Of a DNA stretch of 64,000 bases, positions 48,570 to 56,873 are shown in pieces. Position numbers and translations under genes: made by a program. The notes beneath the pieces were generated by a model. It did not search any database. It saw only the letters and a program-made list of their open reading frames with translations, and had not been told where the DNA came from. Positions within the stretch are counted from its first letter, which is position 1, and every line of letters begins with the position of its first letter. This stretch comes from Tumebacillus permanentifrigoris (lineage in GTDB: Bacteria > Bacillota > Bacilli > Tumebacillales > Tumebacillaceae): NCBI RefSeq assembly GCF_003148565.1, contig NZ_QGGL01000012.1, forward strand, positions 1-64,000, written 5' to 3'.

Positions 48570-49721
48570 ATGAGCCACAATCAGATCTCCCCCGGCGGAT
48601 TTACGGCGATCCTGTCGTTGACGTTGGAATCGACTACGATCTCCATCGGAATCTCCCCGCTGTTCCAACAGGCACATGAGGATGCATGGATGGTACCACC
48701 GTTGGCGATGGTCGCCGCGCTGCTCGTGCTGTTCCCACTGTATCGCCTCTTCGCACGACTGGGGACTGCTCTGTTCAACCACGAGCGAACGCTTTCGATC
48801 TGGGAGTCGCTGTTGCTCGTGCCCTTGTGTCTGGTGCTCCTGTACTGGATGGTTTTTAACACGCGCGTGTTCAGCGATGTAATCCTGATGAGTTTCCTGC
48901 CCGGCACCCCGAACTGGGTGGTCTACGGCGGTTTCCTCGCGGTCTGTGCGTTTGCTTCGTTTCATGGGATTGAGGTATTGGCGCGTGTTGCGTTGCTTGT
49001 CGTGTTCATCAAATCGATCTTGGTCGGGGTCACCCCGGTCTTCGTTTTGGAGGAAGTGGACGTGAACAATTTCCTCCCGCTGCTGGCACGTGGGCCAAGT
49101 CCCGTGTTGTGGGGCGTGTTGGAGAGCTTTTCATGGTTTGCCGAAGGGGCGATGCTCGCCTTTTTGTTTCCCTTGGTCCAAAAGGGTCGCTTCCGGCACG
49201 TGATCTATGGGTATTTGCTGTCGATGGAAACGTACTACGTGTACTTCATCAGTTCCGTTCTGATCTTTACAGCCCCACTTGTCTCGCGCATGGTCTACCC
49301 GGCCTTGTTGTTGGTGCAGATGATGGCGGTCGGGGACTTTTTTGACCGCATCGATCCGATCTTGGTGTCGGTATGGGCATTTGCGATGTTTGTGAAGGTC
49401 GGGGTGTATCTGTTGATCCTCTCCGCGTTGCTATCTCGTCTGCTGCGGGTGAAGATTCGTACCCGACTCTCTTGGTTGCTGGCCCTGCTGGGGGTGTTTC
49501 TCACCGACAGCATCGTACACAACGTTGGACATGAGATTCAGGTCTACCGCGAGTATTGGCCGTGGGTCTCGGTGGTCGTGTTGGTGGACCTCTACTTGTT
49601 GGGGTGGGCGTTACACAGACGATCAGGCACGTTGCCGTTGCATGCTCCGCCTGTGCCGGGGGAAGATAAAAACGAATCGTGGAATGTGATCGAGGGGAGG
49701 GTTACGGATGGATCAACGTGA
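48570..49721 (+). CDS. Orphan GerB-type germination permease
   Basis: This is a 383-residue protein with ten or so hydrophobic helices. The start MSHNQISPGGFTAILSLTLE, then QQAHEDAWMVPPLAMVAALL and FAEGAMLAFLFPLVQ follow the spore-permease family. It diverges from the complete ger operon and has no own A or C subunit. It may serve as an alternative B subunit. It overlaps the next small gene by 14 bases. Confidence 0.85.
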   Translation: MSHNQISPGGFTAILSLTLESTTISIGISPLFQQAHEDAWMVPPLAMVAALLVLFPLYRLFARLGTALFNHERTLSIWESLLLVPLCLVLLYWMVFNTRVFSDVILMSFLPGTPNWVVYGGFLAVCAFASFHGIEVLARVALLVVFIKSILVGVTPVFVLEEVDVNNFLPLLARGPSPVLWGVLESFSWFAEGAMLAFLFPLVQKGRFRHVIYGYLLSMETYYVYFISSVLIFTAPLVSRMVYPALLLVQMMAVGDFFDRIDPILVSVWAFAMFVKVGVYLLILSALLSRLLRVKIRTRLSWLLALLGVFLTDSIVHNVGHEIQVYREYWPWVSVVVLVDLYLLGWALHRRSGTLPLHAPPVPGEDKNESWNVIEGRVTDGST

Positions 49722-49902
49722 GCTGCAACAGAACATCGAAGTCTACGTGATGCAACAGCGTGAAGCCGGTGTTGAGATCCAATCGGTGATGGATGTCGCA
49801 CGTCAACTCGACGTGCCCGTCACGATGGTCGACCGCGCGATGCGCAACCTGTCCAAACAAGGTGTGCAAGGGTTGCCGTATACGCTCGCAACGGAATTCT
49901 AG
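49708..49902 (+). CDS. Small hypothetical protein coupled to orphan permease
   Basis: This is a 64-residue protein starting MDQRELQQNIEVYVMQQREA. The start lies within the end of the permease gene, with GAGGGG upstream. DVARQLDVPVTMVDRAMRNL reads like a helix-turn-helix, so a small DNA-binding protein is possible. Its coupling to a germination gene is unusual. Confidence 0.6.
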   Translation: MDQRELQQNIEVYVMQQREAGVEIQSVMDVARQLDVPVTMVDRAMRNLSKQGVQGLPYTLATEF

Positions 49903-49918
49903 AGCCTGTTCGGGCATG

Positions 49919-49951
49919 AAAAAAAGCGGCTGCTAGGGCCGCTTTTTTTAT
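49919..49951. terminator. Bidirectional terminator
   Basis: AAAAAAAGCGGC and GCCGCTTTTTTT form the stem. It serves the convergent orphan-permease unit and lipoprotein gene. Confidence 0.85.
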
Positions 49952-50655
49952 TTCCAAATGTCTTCGATGTGTTCGGCGAGCGCTTGCGTGTTCATCGTCG
50001 CTGCCCCGCCATTGGTGATCGAGAGGGCGTAGCGCTGGAAACTGGCCGCATGTGCCGGGTTGTCGGTAATGTACACCGTGTCCACCAGCGGGTCGAGTTC
50101 GCGGAGCTTCTTGGAGATTCGTCCTTGTAGCTTCGACGAGATATCACCCTCTGTTTTGACCTTCAACTTTTCGTTGGTTTCCTTGGGCGCATCACGGTCG
50201 TACTTTTGCTTCTCGCCGGTGTAGATCGCCACATAGGCGTTGTGTTCCTCATCGAGCAGGATCGTACTGCTGACGATGCCCTCAAGCTGCGAGACTTCGG
50301 ACGACATCGTCTGGCTGTACATCAGGTGCGGATTTTTGTCATCCGTTTTCTCCTGCAGGATCGTCAGCGGATCGTTTTTCGGACGCGGAGTGGCTTTGGT
50401 GTTGGCTTTGGACTCGGTTTTTTTCTTGTCCTCGTCCTTTTGGTCTGCTCCACCGCCCTTGCCCCCGCTCTGTTCTTTGTTCTCGCCTCCGCTGGCTTGT
50501 CCTGCTCCTTCACCTTCTTGTTTTTTCTTGACTTGCCCGCCGTTCTCGGCAATTTTGGCTTTCTCATACGGGGTGCGCAGGACCGTGCAACCACTGGTCA
50601 GGCCCGCGAGTAGCACCGCCGTCAGAGTAAGCTTCCACCATCGACTCCTGTTCAT
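49948..50655 (-). CDS. Sporulation lipoprotein, YhcN/YlaJ family
   Basis: This is a 235-residue protein. The lipobox is LTSGC with Cys23. A very charged Glu/Lys/Gly-rich linker covers residues 35-95. The conserved domain begins near VSQLEGIVSSTILLDEEHNA and includes LDPLVDTVYITDNPAH. YhcN/YlaJ proteins sit in the inner spore membrane and influence germination and outgrowth, which fits the neighbouring germination genes. Confidence 0.88.
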   Translation of the reverse strand: MNRSRWWKLTLTAVLLAGLTSGCTVLRTPYEKAKIAENGGQVKKKQEGEGAGQASGGENKEQSGGKGGGADQKDEDKKKTESKANTKATPRPKNDPLTILQEKTDDKNPHLMYSQTMSSEVSQLEGIVSSTILLDEEHNAYVAIYTGEKQKYDRDAPKETNEKLKVKTEGDISSKLQGRISKKLRELDPLVDTVYITDNPAHAASFQRYALSITNGGAATMNTQALAEHIEDIWK

Positions 50656-50686
50656 ATCAGGGACACCTCCGATGCTAGTATCCCCC

Positions 50687-50724
50687 CAAAAAAACCTTCG
50701 CCATGTGCGGCGAAGGTTTCTTTT
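50687..50724 (-). terminator. Terminator of APC permease gene
   Basis: AACCTTCGCC and GGCGAAGGTT pair around a short loop; on the minus strand T's follow. Confidence 0.85.
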
Positions 50725-50731
50725 CCATGCG

Positions 50732-52123
50732 TTATTGTTGGTTGAGCTTGGAGCGTGAACGCGAGTAGCCGAAGTAGATGACCAGTCCGATCACCAACCA
50801 GATGAAGAACGCCATCCATGTCTGCCACTTCAATTGCACCATCAGGAAGACGCAGAAGACGACTGCTAGGATCGGGATCAGCGGCACGAACGGCACGCGG
50901 AACGCGCGCTTGAGATCCGGTTGTTTCTTGCGCAGGACGAGGACTGCGATCGACACGAGCGTGAACGCGGCGAGCGTCCCGATGTTGGTCAGCTCCGCCA
51001 GCGTGTCGAGCGGAACCAACCCGCCGATCAGACCGCAGATGATCCCGACCAACCATGTCGAGCCATATGGCGTCTGGTACTTCGGATGAACGGAAGAGAA
51101 CAGCTTGGGCAACAGACCGTCGCGGGACATCGCGAACGAGATCCGGGTCTGGCCATAGGTCATGACGAGCAGTACGGTGGTGATCCCAAGGATCGCACCG
51201 AGGTCGATAAAGCCTGCGACCCAGTTCTGGCCGGCAACTTGCAACGCCAGCGAGATCGGGTGATCCACGCCATGGAACTGCGGGAACGGCACGATGCCGG
51301 TCATGATCAAAGTGACGATGATGTAGAGAGCGGTACAGATCGCCAGCGAGAAGATAATCCCGCGCGGCAGGTCACGAGACGGGTTCTTGGCTTCCTCAGC
51401 TGCGGAGGAAACTGCGTCAAACCCGATATAGGCAAAAAACACCAGTGCTGCTGCTTGGAACACGCCGGAGAACCCATACGGCATAAACGGCTGCCAGTTG
51501 TCCGGTTTGACGTAGCCAACACCGACAAAGATGAACAGCAAGACAACTGCGATCTTGATGAGGACCATCACGTTGTTGATGCGCGTCGATTCCTTGATCC
51601 CGCGTGAGAGCAAGAACGCGATGAGCATGACAATCAAGAAGGCGGGAAGGTTGAAGTACGCGCCCTCCGCAGCGCCAGGCGCGGCGGTCAAGGCTTTGGG
51701 CAATTCCCAACCGGTGATGCCCTTCAAAAGCGACTGGGCGTACCCTGACCATCCGACGGAGACAGTGGAGGTGGCGAGGGCGTATTCGAGGATCAAGTCC
51801 CACCCGATAATCCAAGCGACAAATTCCCCGAGCGTTGCGTAGCTGTAGGTGTAGACAGATCCCGCAACCGGCACGATCGACGCAAACTCTGCGTAACAAA
51901 GCGCTGCGAATGCACAAGCCAGACCTGCGAGGATGAAGGACAAGACGAGAGCCGGACCTGCGGTCACAGCGCCCTTGCCAGTCAAAACAAAAATCCCCGT
52001 GCCGACGATGGCTCCGATTCCGAGCATCGTCAAGTCGAACGTCCCCAGGGATTTCTTCAGTGTTTGACCGGACTGGGATGTCCGTATCAGTTGATCAATA
52101 CTTTTCGTTCGGAATAAACTCAT
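50732..52123 (-). CDS. APC amino acid permease, cationic amino acid transporter type
   Basis: This 463-residue protein has about 12 membrane helices. LGIGAIVGTGIFVLTGKGAV in helix 1 is the APC substrate-binding signature, and FAFIGFDAVSS-like text (FFAYIGFDAVSSAAEEAKNP) is the other. It resembles the YfnA/CAT group, which import amino acids with protons. AAAGGGG sets the ATG at 52123; the longer frame reads through the promoter at 52194-52222. Confidence 0.9.
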   Translation of the reverse strand: MSLFRTKSIDQLIRTSQSGQTLKKSLGTFDLTMLGIGAIVGTGIFVLTGKGAVTAGPALVLSFILAGLACAFAALCYAEFASIVPVAGSVYTYSYATLGEFVAWIIGWDLILEYALATSTVSVGWSGYAQSLLKGITGWELPKALTAAPGAAEGAYFNLPAFLIVMLIAFLLSRGIKESTRINNVMVLIKIAVVLLFIFVGVGYVKPDNWQPFMPYGFSGVFQAAALVFFAYIGFDAVSSAAEEAKNPSRDLPRGIIFSLAICTALYIIVTLIMTGIVPFPQFHGVDHPISLALQVAGQNWVAGFIDLGAILGITTVLLVMTYGQTRISFAMSRDGLLPKLFSSVHPKYQTPYGSTWLVGIICGLIGGLVPLDTLAELTNIGTLAAFTLVSIAVLVLRKKQPDLKRAFRVPFVPLIPILAVVFCVFLMVQLKWQTWMAFFIWLVIGLVIYFGYSRSRSKLNQQ

Positions 52124-52193
52124 CCGTAGTTCCCCTTTCATCTGCTGCAAAATAAGTGTGAGTATTGTTGCCTGTGGATGAAGTCCTATGGTC

Positions 52194-52222
52194 ATTCTAG
52201 AGAGTAGTTTGAATTTTGTCAA
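52194..52222 (-). promoter_or_regulatory. Consensus sigma-A promoter of permease gene
   Basis: On the minus strand TTGACA (52217-52222), a 17-bp spacer and TAGAAT (52194-52199). The ~60-base leader shows no T-box or lysine-riboswitch elements. Confidence 0.82.
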
Positions 52223-52322
52223 ATCATCGATATTTTTAAATCTATATGAATTTTTATGCAACTCCTTTCTTTTAAAATAGTGATGGAATCCCATTCCTCC
52301 CAGATTTCGCCACTATACTTAT

Positions 52323-52557
52323 TCAACCAAACGGTTTTTTAGAAATCACGTCGTACCCGACGGACGATCTCGTTGCGATTCAGTTCTAGGTACTAGTGTG
52401 CGAAGGCGAGCGACTGGGCATTCTCGTTGCTTTGTGTTTTCTACGAGCAGGACACGGCCTCAGTTAACCGGAGGCGCTGTGAGCTGATCGTGGAGGGCTC
52501 GGGCATTCGAACACGGTATGGTACACTGGGCGGAAGGACATATAGGAGAGGGAGTAT
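52323..52557. other. Gene-free stretch without recognised content
   Basis: About 235 bases between the divergent permease and the next gene. Only spurious frames are present. A possible weak promoter (TATGGT near 52516) lies before the following gene. No tRNA fold, riboswitch or repeat was found. Confidence 0.5.
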
Positions 52558-52563
52558 GTAGAG

Positions 52564-53028
52564 ATGAGCACACAGATGCTATCCGATATTGCACAGATTT
52601 TTGTGGATCAAGTGGCGGCCGATTGGGGGCTGGATTACGCAGAGGAGAGTTTGAAACAAGTCGATCGTCTGTTGAACTTCGTGTCAGAACCCGGCCAGGC
52701 GCCAGACCCGACGTTGGTGCTCTCGGTGGGGGCTTACCTCGGCGAGACGACCGTTCGCTTGCTAGAGGGCACATGGAAGCTGGATGAGCAGGACATCGCC
52801 GACTCCAGCGTTGTGGTCAACGACTGTGAGATGTGGCCGTTCCGCCGTGCCCGGCAGCGGCTGTACTACGGAACAGAGCGCCCGCTGTACGCTTGGTATG
52901 AGATGGCGAAAAGCGCCAAGACGGAGGAAATACAAAAGCTCCTGCATGGGCAGGAGCAAGCGACGATGATTCGCCCGACAGGACATGATCCATTGGTGAT
53001 CAAAGTCAAGCGAACCAAAAAATTATAG
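52564..53028 (+). CDS. Hypothetical cytosolic protein
   Basis: This is a 154-residue protein starting MSTQMLSDIAQIFVDQVAAD. It is alpha-helical first, then has a Trp/Arg/Tyr-rich part (CEMWPFRRARQRLYYGTERP) and a basic C-terminus (KVKRTKKL). There is no signal peptide. GAGAGGGAG lies upstream. The end overlaps the convergent HD-GYP gene by 6 bases. The family is not recognised. Confidence 0.6.
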   Translation: MSTQMLSDIAQIFVDQVAADWGLDYAEESLKQVDRLLNFVSEPGQAPDPTLVLSVGAYLGETTVRLLEGTWKLDEQDIADSSVVVNDCEMWPFRRARQRLYYGTERPLYAWYEMAKSAKTEEIQKLLHGQEQATMIRPTGHDPLVIKVKRTKKL

Positions 53029-54108
53029 GATCTCCTCACACCCGGTGATCATCAGGTTCAAATGTTGCGAGAGATCGATTTCACGCGGTTGCACGTTGTT
53101 GCCCTGCGCGTCTTGGAGGATGCGCAGGATCGGACGATGCGGAAACTTGCTGTTGATGTCGACGACCACGGCACGCTCGCCCGTGCTGAGTTCGACGGTG
53201 AGACCGATCGGGTAGAGTGCGACGTTGTCGCGGAACTTGCGGATCAGCTCCATATCGAACTGGCCGGTGGAGGTGAACAGCATCTCCAAGGCTTCATGCG
53301 GCAGATAGGCTTTGCGATAGACGCGGTTCGACGTCAAGGCATCGTACACATCCGCCACGCCGACGATCTGGCCATAGAGGTGGATCTCCCCCTCCTTGAT
53401 TCCGCGCGGATACCCCGTGCCATCCAAGCGTTCATGATGCTGGAGGGCACAGTGCGCGGAGATCAGAGGAATATCCGAGTGTTCGCGGAGCAAATTATAA
53501 CCGATGGTGGAATGTTCCTTCATGATCCCGTACTCCTCATCGGTCAGTTTGCCGGGCTTCATGAGGATCTCCTGCGGAATCTGTGTCTTGCCGATGTCAT
53601 GCAGCAACGCCCCGATGCCGAGGTCGAGCAGTTGGTCGCGCTTGAGTCCCATCGCCATCCCCAGCGCCGCCGCGTAGATCCCGACGTTGACGGAATGGCT
53701 GTACAGATATTGATCGGTGGTGTAGATCTGGGTCAAGTTGATCATCACGTTGCGGTGCGCCTGCAGGTCGTGCAGGATGTCCTCAAATGCCTTGCGGAAC
53801 TCACGGCCGAGGCGTGGGTTGGCCAGCGTCCGATGCCATTTGCGCGCTTCGATCATCTCGTTGAACGTGTTGTAAACCACACGAACAACACGGTTGCGCG
53901 TCTCCTCGCTAACCGCTTCTTGGAGTTGTAAGTCGTCGGTGCGCGGGTCTTGGATGTAGACCTGAGTGATCCCGAGGTTGAGCAGTCGCTGAATCATCGA
54001 TTGACTAAGTTCTTTACCTTCAGCCAGCAGCACGTTGCCGTTGCTCATGTAGATGTTCTTGGCGAGTTTTACGCCAGGCTGCAAAGTCTGCGTTGACGAG
54101 ATATGCAT
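53023..54108 (-). CDS. HD-GYP domain phosphohydrolase
   Basis: This 361-residue protein has an N-terminal ~120-residue region including a DUF3391-like beta part. The HD-GYP core follows: HSVNVGIYAAALG, LLHDIGKTQIP, HSTIGYNLLREH and HHERLDGTGYPRG, which contains the GYP motif. HD-GYP enzymes degrade c-di-GMP. Together with the diguanylate cyclase at 29708 it shows that c-di-GMP signalling is present. No sensor or membrane domain is visible. Confidence 0.92.
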   Translation of the reverse strand: MHISSTQTLQPGVKLAKNIYMSNGNVLLAEGKELSQSMIQRLLNLGITQVYIQDPRTDDLQLQEAVSEETRNRVVRVVYNTFNEMIEARKWHRTLANPRLGREFRKAFEDILHDLQAHRNVMINLTQIYTTDQYLYSHSVNVGIYAAALGMAMGLKRDQLLDLGIGALLHDIGKTQIPQEILMKPGKLTDEEYGIMKEHSTIGYNLLREHSDIPLISAHCALQHHERLDGTGYPRGIKEGEIHLYGQIVGVADVYDALTSNRVYRKAYLPHEALEMLFTSTGQFDMELIRKFRDNVALYPIGLTVELSTGERAVVVDINSKFPHRPILRILQDAQGNNVQPREIDLSQHLNLMITGCEEIL

Positions 54109-54240
54109 CTATGACATCACCCTCACTGGATACTGGGACTGTGATTTATGTTTTATAGGAATGTTCCTTCGATGAATTTCGACACCGATCTCGATTTCCC
54201 TGTTTCAAAAAATGAATATTTTTTACAGGAGGGACGAAGC

Positions 54241-55428
54241 TTGCACATACAGGAACTTTTCGAACTGGATGCACACCTCCCGATCTTGGACGAGCTGGAG
54301 GACATGGTGATCGAACAGGGCGGGCACTTTGAATTGGTCGCGCACAAGCCGTTGCGCTTTTTGATCTACAGCCAGCCCGATCTCGTGGAGCAGCTCGCCA
54401 CCCGCTTGGTGGAGATGGGCTGCAATCGGTTGCACGCAACGAATTTGGTCGTAAAGCCAGCGCCCAAGGACGGGGTGGTACCAGACGACTTCCACTCGAC
54501 CTCAAACTATCCAACGTTTGTGTTTCTGGATGGCCGTTGGCAGGCGGTAGAGCGCTTGCGCATGGACGGGTGTGTGATGATCAAGGACGGGCGTCCCCTC
54601 TGTACGCTGATGCGCCATGTGCAGGCGGGCGACCTCATCGTCTGTGGCGAATCGGGCGTGCGGATCTCCGTGCTCGCCCTGCCGAACAATGAGGAAAAGG
54701 AATTCGCGTTCATGACCAGCGAGGTCTCCTCTGAGCGGCAGGTGCCGGTGTTGATCCGCAAGATCGCCAAGGAGATGAAGGACATCCGCGATGCGGGTGG
54801 ACGGATCGTGATCGTGGCGGGCCCCGGCATCGTACACACTGGCGGGATGAGCGCCTTTTGCGGATTGATTGAAAAAGGCTACGTGTCAGCACTGCTGTCT
54901 GGCAATGCGCTGGCAACGCATGACATTGAAAATGCGTTTTTTGGCACATCGCTTGGCGTCAACACGCGGACGGCGGTCGGAGTGCCCGGCGGGCATCGGC
55001 ATCATCTGGTCGCGATCAACAAGATCCGCTACCACGGATCGATTGCCAAAGCGGTGGAAGCGGGCGCGTTGACGACAGGGATTATGTACACCATAATTCG
55101 GCACAACGTGCCGTTCGTATTGGCCGGATCGATCCGCGACGACGGGCCGTTGCCAGATACAGAGATGGACTTGGTGATCGCACAGAACGCCTACGCCGAG
55201 TTGGTGCAAGGAGCGAACATGGTGATCATGATCTCGACGATGTTGCACGCGATCGGCACGGGGAACATGATTCCAGCCACCTGCAAGACGATCTGTGTAG
55301 ACATTAACCCGGCTGTCGTCTCCAAACTGGTCGATCGCGGCTCCACGCAAGCGACCGGTGTCGTCACCGACGCTGGCCTCTTCGTCGAAGGTCTCAACCG
55401 TGAGCTGGACCTGATGGAAGCGACTTGA
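54241..55428 (+). CDS. Ornithine cyclodeaminase homologue, TIGR00300 (LOR/SDH) type
   Basis: This is a 395-residue protein; GGAGGGACGAAGC sets a TTG start at 54241. The N-terminal ~110 residues form a small domain like that of the LOR/SDH proteins (LPILDELEDMVIEQGGHFEL). The rest contains RIVIVAGPGIVHTGG and GALTTGIMYTIIRHNVPFVL, a Rossmann-like nucleotide-binding part. Archaeal relatives convert ornithine to proline with release of ammonia, and the cyanobacterial AgrE/ArgZ carries a related domain. It is not the mu-crystallin type of ornithine cyclodeaminase. Confidence 0.8.
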   Translation: MHIQELFELDAHLPILDELEDMVIEQGGHFELVAHKPLRFLIYSQPDLVEQLATRLVEMGCNRLHATNLVVKPAPKDGVVPDDFHSTSNYPTFVFLDGRWQAVERLRMDGCVMIKDGRPLCTLMRHVQAGDLIVCGESGVRISVLALPNNEEKEFAFMTSEVSSERQVPVLIRKIAKEMKDIRDAGGRIVIVAGPGIVHTGGMSAFCGLIEKGYVSALLSGNALATHDIENAFFGTSLGVNTRTAVGVPGGHRHHLVAINKIRYHGSIAKAVEAGALTTGIMYTIIRHNVPFVLAGSIRDDGPLPDTEMDLVIAQNAYAELVQGANMVIMISTMLHAIGTGNMIPATCKTICVDINPAVVSKLVDRGSTQATGVVTDAGLFVEGLNRELDLMEAT

Positions 55429-55443
55429 GCACAGCGGTGTGGC

Positions 55444-55479
55444 ATGAAAAAACCCGGCGCTCTGGCGCACGGGTTTTTA
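55444..55479. terminator. Bidirectional terminator between convergent genes
   Basis: AAAAACCCG-G-CGC pairs with GCG-CA-CGGGTTTTT around the loop; A and T runs flank it. Confidence 0.82.
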
Positions 55480-55983
55480 CTTCTGATAGGTCTCGAACGT
55501 TTTCGTGATGCGCTCCATCGTGTCCTGTTGCTTGGTGATCCCGCCCCCATAGAGGATCACGTTGCCGTGTTGGAACAAGGGCAGCGGTGCGCTCTCCAAG
55601 GAACGGCCTTGGAGTTGTGACATCTTGCGGTCGTAGCGAAGTTGTTCGTCAAACTCTTGGCGCACTTTCAGCGCCTCTTGGTACGCCGATTCCGCGTCAG
55701 GGTAGAGATAGACCTCCGTCCACCCCTCTGGGACCTCATATTGATCAATGTAGTCGATCTGCAACAGATAATGAGTGCCCGTCGCGTTGCGCAACAATTG
55801 CCCAGTGCCTTGATCGATCGGGTAATGTGCCGTGACCCCGTACCCCTTCAAGGTCTCGATCAAAGACTCTTGGGTATACTGTGGGCCTTCCACGCTCAAG
55901 GTGCAACCGCTCAGCACCAACGGCAACAACCCCAGTAAGCAAGATAGGAACATCTGTTTGAATTTCCCTTTATTCAATCTCAA
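55477..55983 (-). CDS. Lipoprotein of unknown function
   Basis: This is a 168-residue protein. A TTG at 55983 after GGGGGAAAGGGGG gives the signal LRLNKGKFKQMFLSCLLGLL ending at lipobox LSGC. The mature part is beta-rich (LLQIDYIDQYEVPEGWTEVY) and ends in a Thr/Lys/Glu tail. It stands alone. No family is recognised. Confidence 0.6.
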   Translation of the reverse strand: MRLNKGKFKQMFLSCLLGLLPLVLSGCTLSVEGPQYTQESLIETLKGYGVTAHYPIDQGTGQLLRNATGTHYLLQIDYIDQYEVPEGWTEVYLYPDAESAYQEALKVRQEFDEQLRYDRKMSQLQGRSLESAPLPLFQHGNVILYGGGITKQQDTMERITKTFETYQK

Positions 55984-56178
55984 ATGCCCCCTTTCCCCCT
56001 CTGATATCATATGTGATTAGCTTACACAAAAGACAGACAATTCACAAGACACAATTTATTAGTACAAGTTTAAATCAGATTCAATACACAACTCGACAGG
56101 TCCGATTGCCGTCCCTATCTGTTCCTTCCATTTTACGCTATACTGTAGGGGAAGACAGAAAAAGGAGGAACTTACCGC

Positions 56179-56805
56179 GTGTTATCCTTACTTCGGGCCT
56201 TGCTGTTCCGCCCTCATGCCATCCTCGAACACCTCTTGAAGAACCCGAGTCCGGAGGCCTCCTCACGTCTTGGCTTCCTCATCATCGTGCTCACGATGAT
56301 CGATACCGCGATCATGGTCGGCATGTCTCCCAAACTCGACACATATGTCAGTCCGATGATCAAGTGGCTGCTCGTTTTGATCCTGCCGCCGATTGAATAC
56401 TTGATTCAACGCTTCTTCTTCGTGCTGACCTCCCGCCTCGGGTTGCTGATGTTCGCTTCCGACAAGATGCCGCGCACCCCCGAGGAACGCCAGGAGAAGA
56501 CTCGCCAACTGAAGCTGGTCTTCCCGTACATCATCTACCCGATGGCGTTCTTCTCGTTGCTAGCAGCTCCGTTTTACGGGATTGTGTTCGTACAGGACTG
56601 GTTTTTTATTCTAGGTATGGTATATTATTTCCTCCTTTCGGTGTTTGCCTTGCGCACGATGTACGGAGTTTCCTCCAATGTGGCGTTCTGGAGTCCAATA
56701 CTCGTCCAATTCATCGTGTTCATCGTCATCGCCGTGCTCCTGACGATCCTCGTGATGATCGGCCTGCTCGCAGGGGTGATCCCCGAACTGCCCAACCCGA
56801 TGTAA
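56179..56805 (+). CDS. Yip1-like integral membrane protein
   Basis: This is a 208-residue protein with a GTG start after AAAGGAGG. LLRALLFRPHAILEHLLKNP at the start and about five hydrophobic helices follow the YIP1/DUF-type bacterial pattern. The function in bacteria is unknown. A terminator after it also serves the convergent icmF gene. Confidence 0.7.
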   Translation: MLSLLRALLFRPHAILEHLLKNPSPEASSRLGFLIIVLTMIDTAIMVGMSPKLDTYVSPMIKWLLVLILPPIEYLIQRFFFVLTSRLGLLMFASDKMPRTPEERQEKTRQLKLVFPYIIYPMAFFSLLAAPFYGIVFVQDWFFILGMVYYFLLSVFALRTMYGVSSNVAFWSPILVQFIVFIVIAVLLTILVMIGLLAGVIPELPNPM

Positions 56806-56820
56806 CAAACCTGATCGATA

Positions 56821-56866
56821 GCAAAAAGGTAGTCGACCCGCAGGTGCGGCCGACTACCTTTTTTGT
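56821..56866. terminator. Bidirectional terminator
   Basis: AAAAAGGTAGTCG and CGACTACCTTTTT form a long stem, shared by the convergent Yip1-like and icmF genes. Confidence 0.88.
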
Positions 56867-56873
56867 TGCGGTT

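Noticed and set aside
52124-52193. T-box or lysine riboswitch before the amino acid permease
   Set aside because: The leader between the TTGACA/TAGAAT promoter and the start is only ~60 bases and has neither a T-box sequence nor an L-box fold.
52323-52557. tRNA-like stretch (ATTCGAAC) before the hypothetical gene
   Set aside because: No acceptor, D or anticodon stem can be drawn around it.
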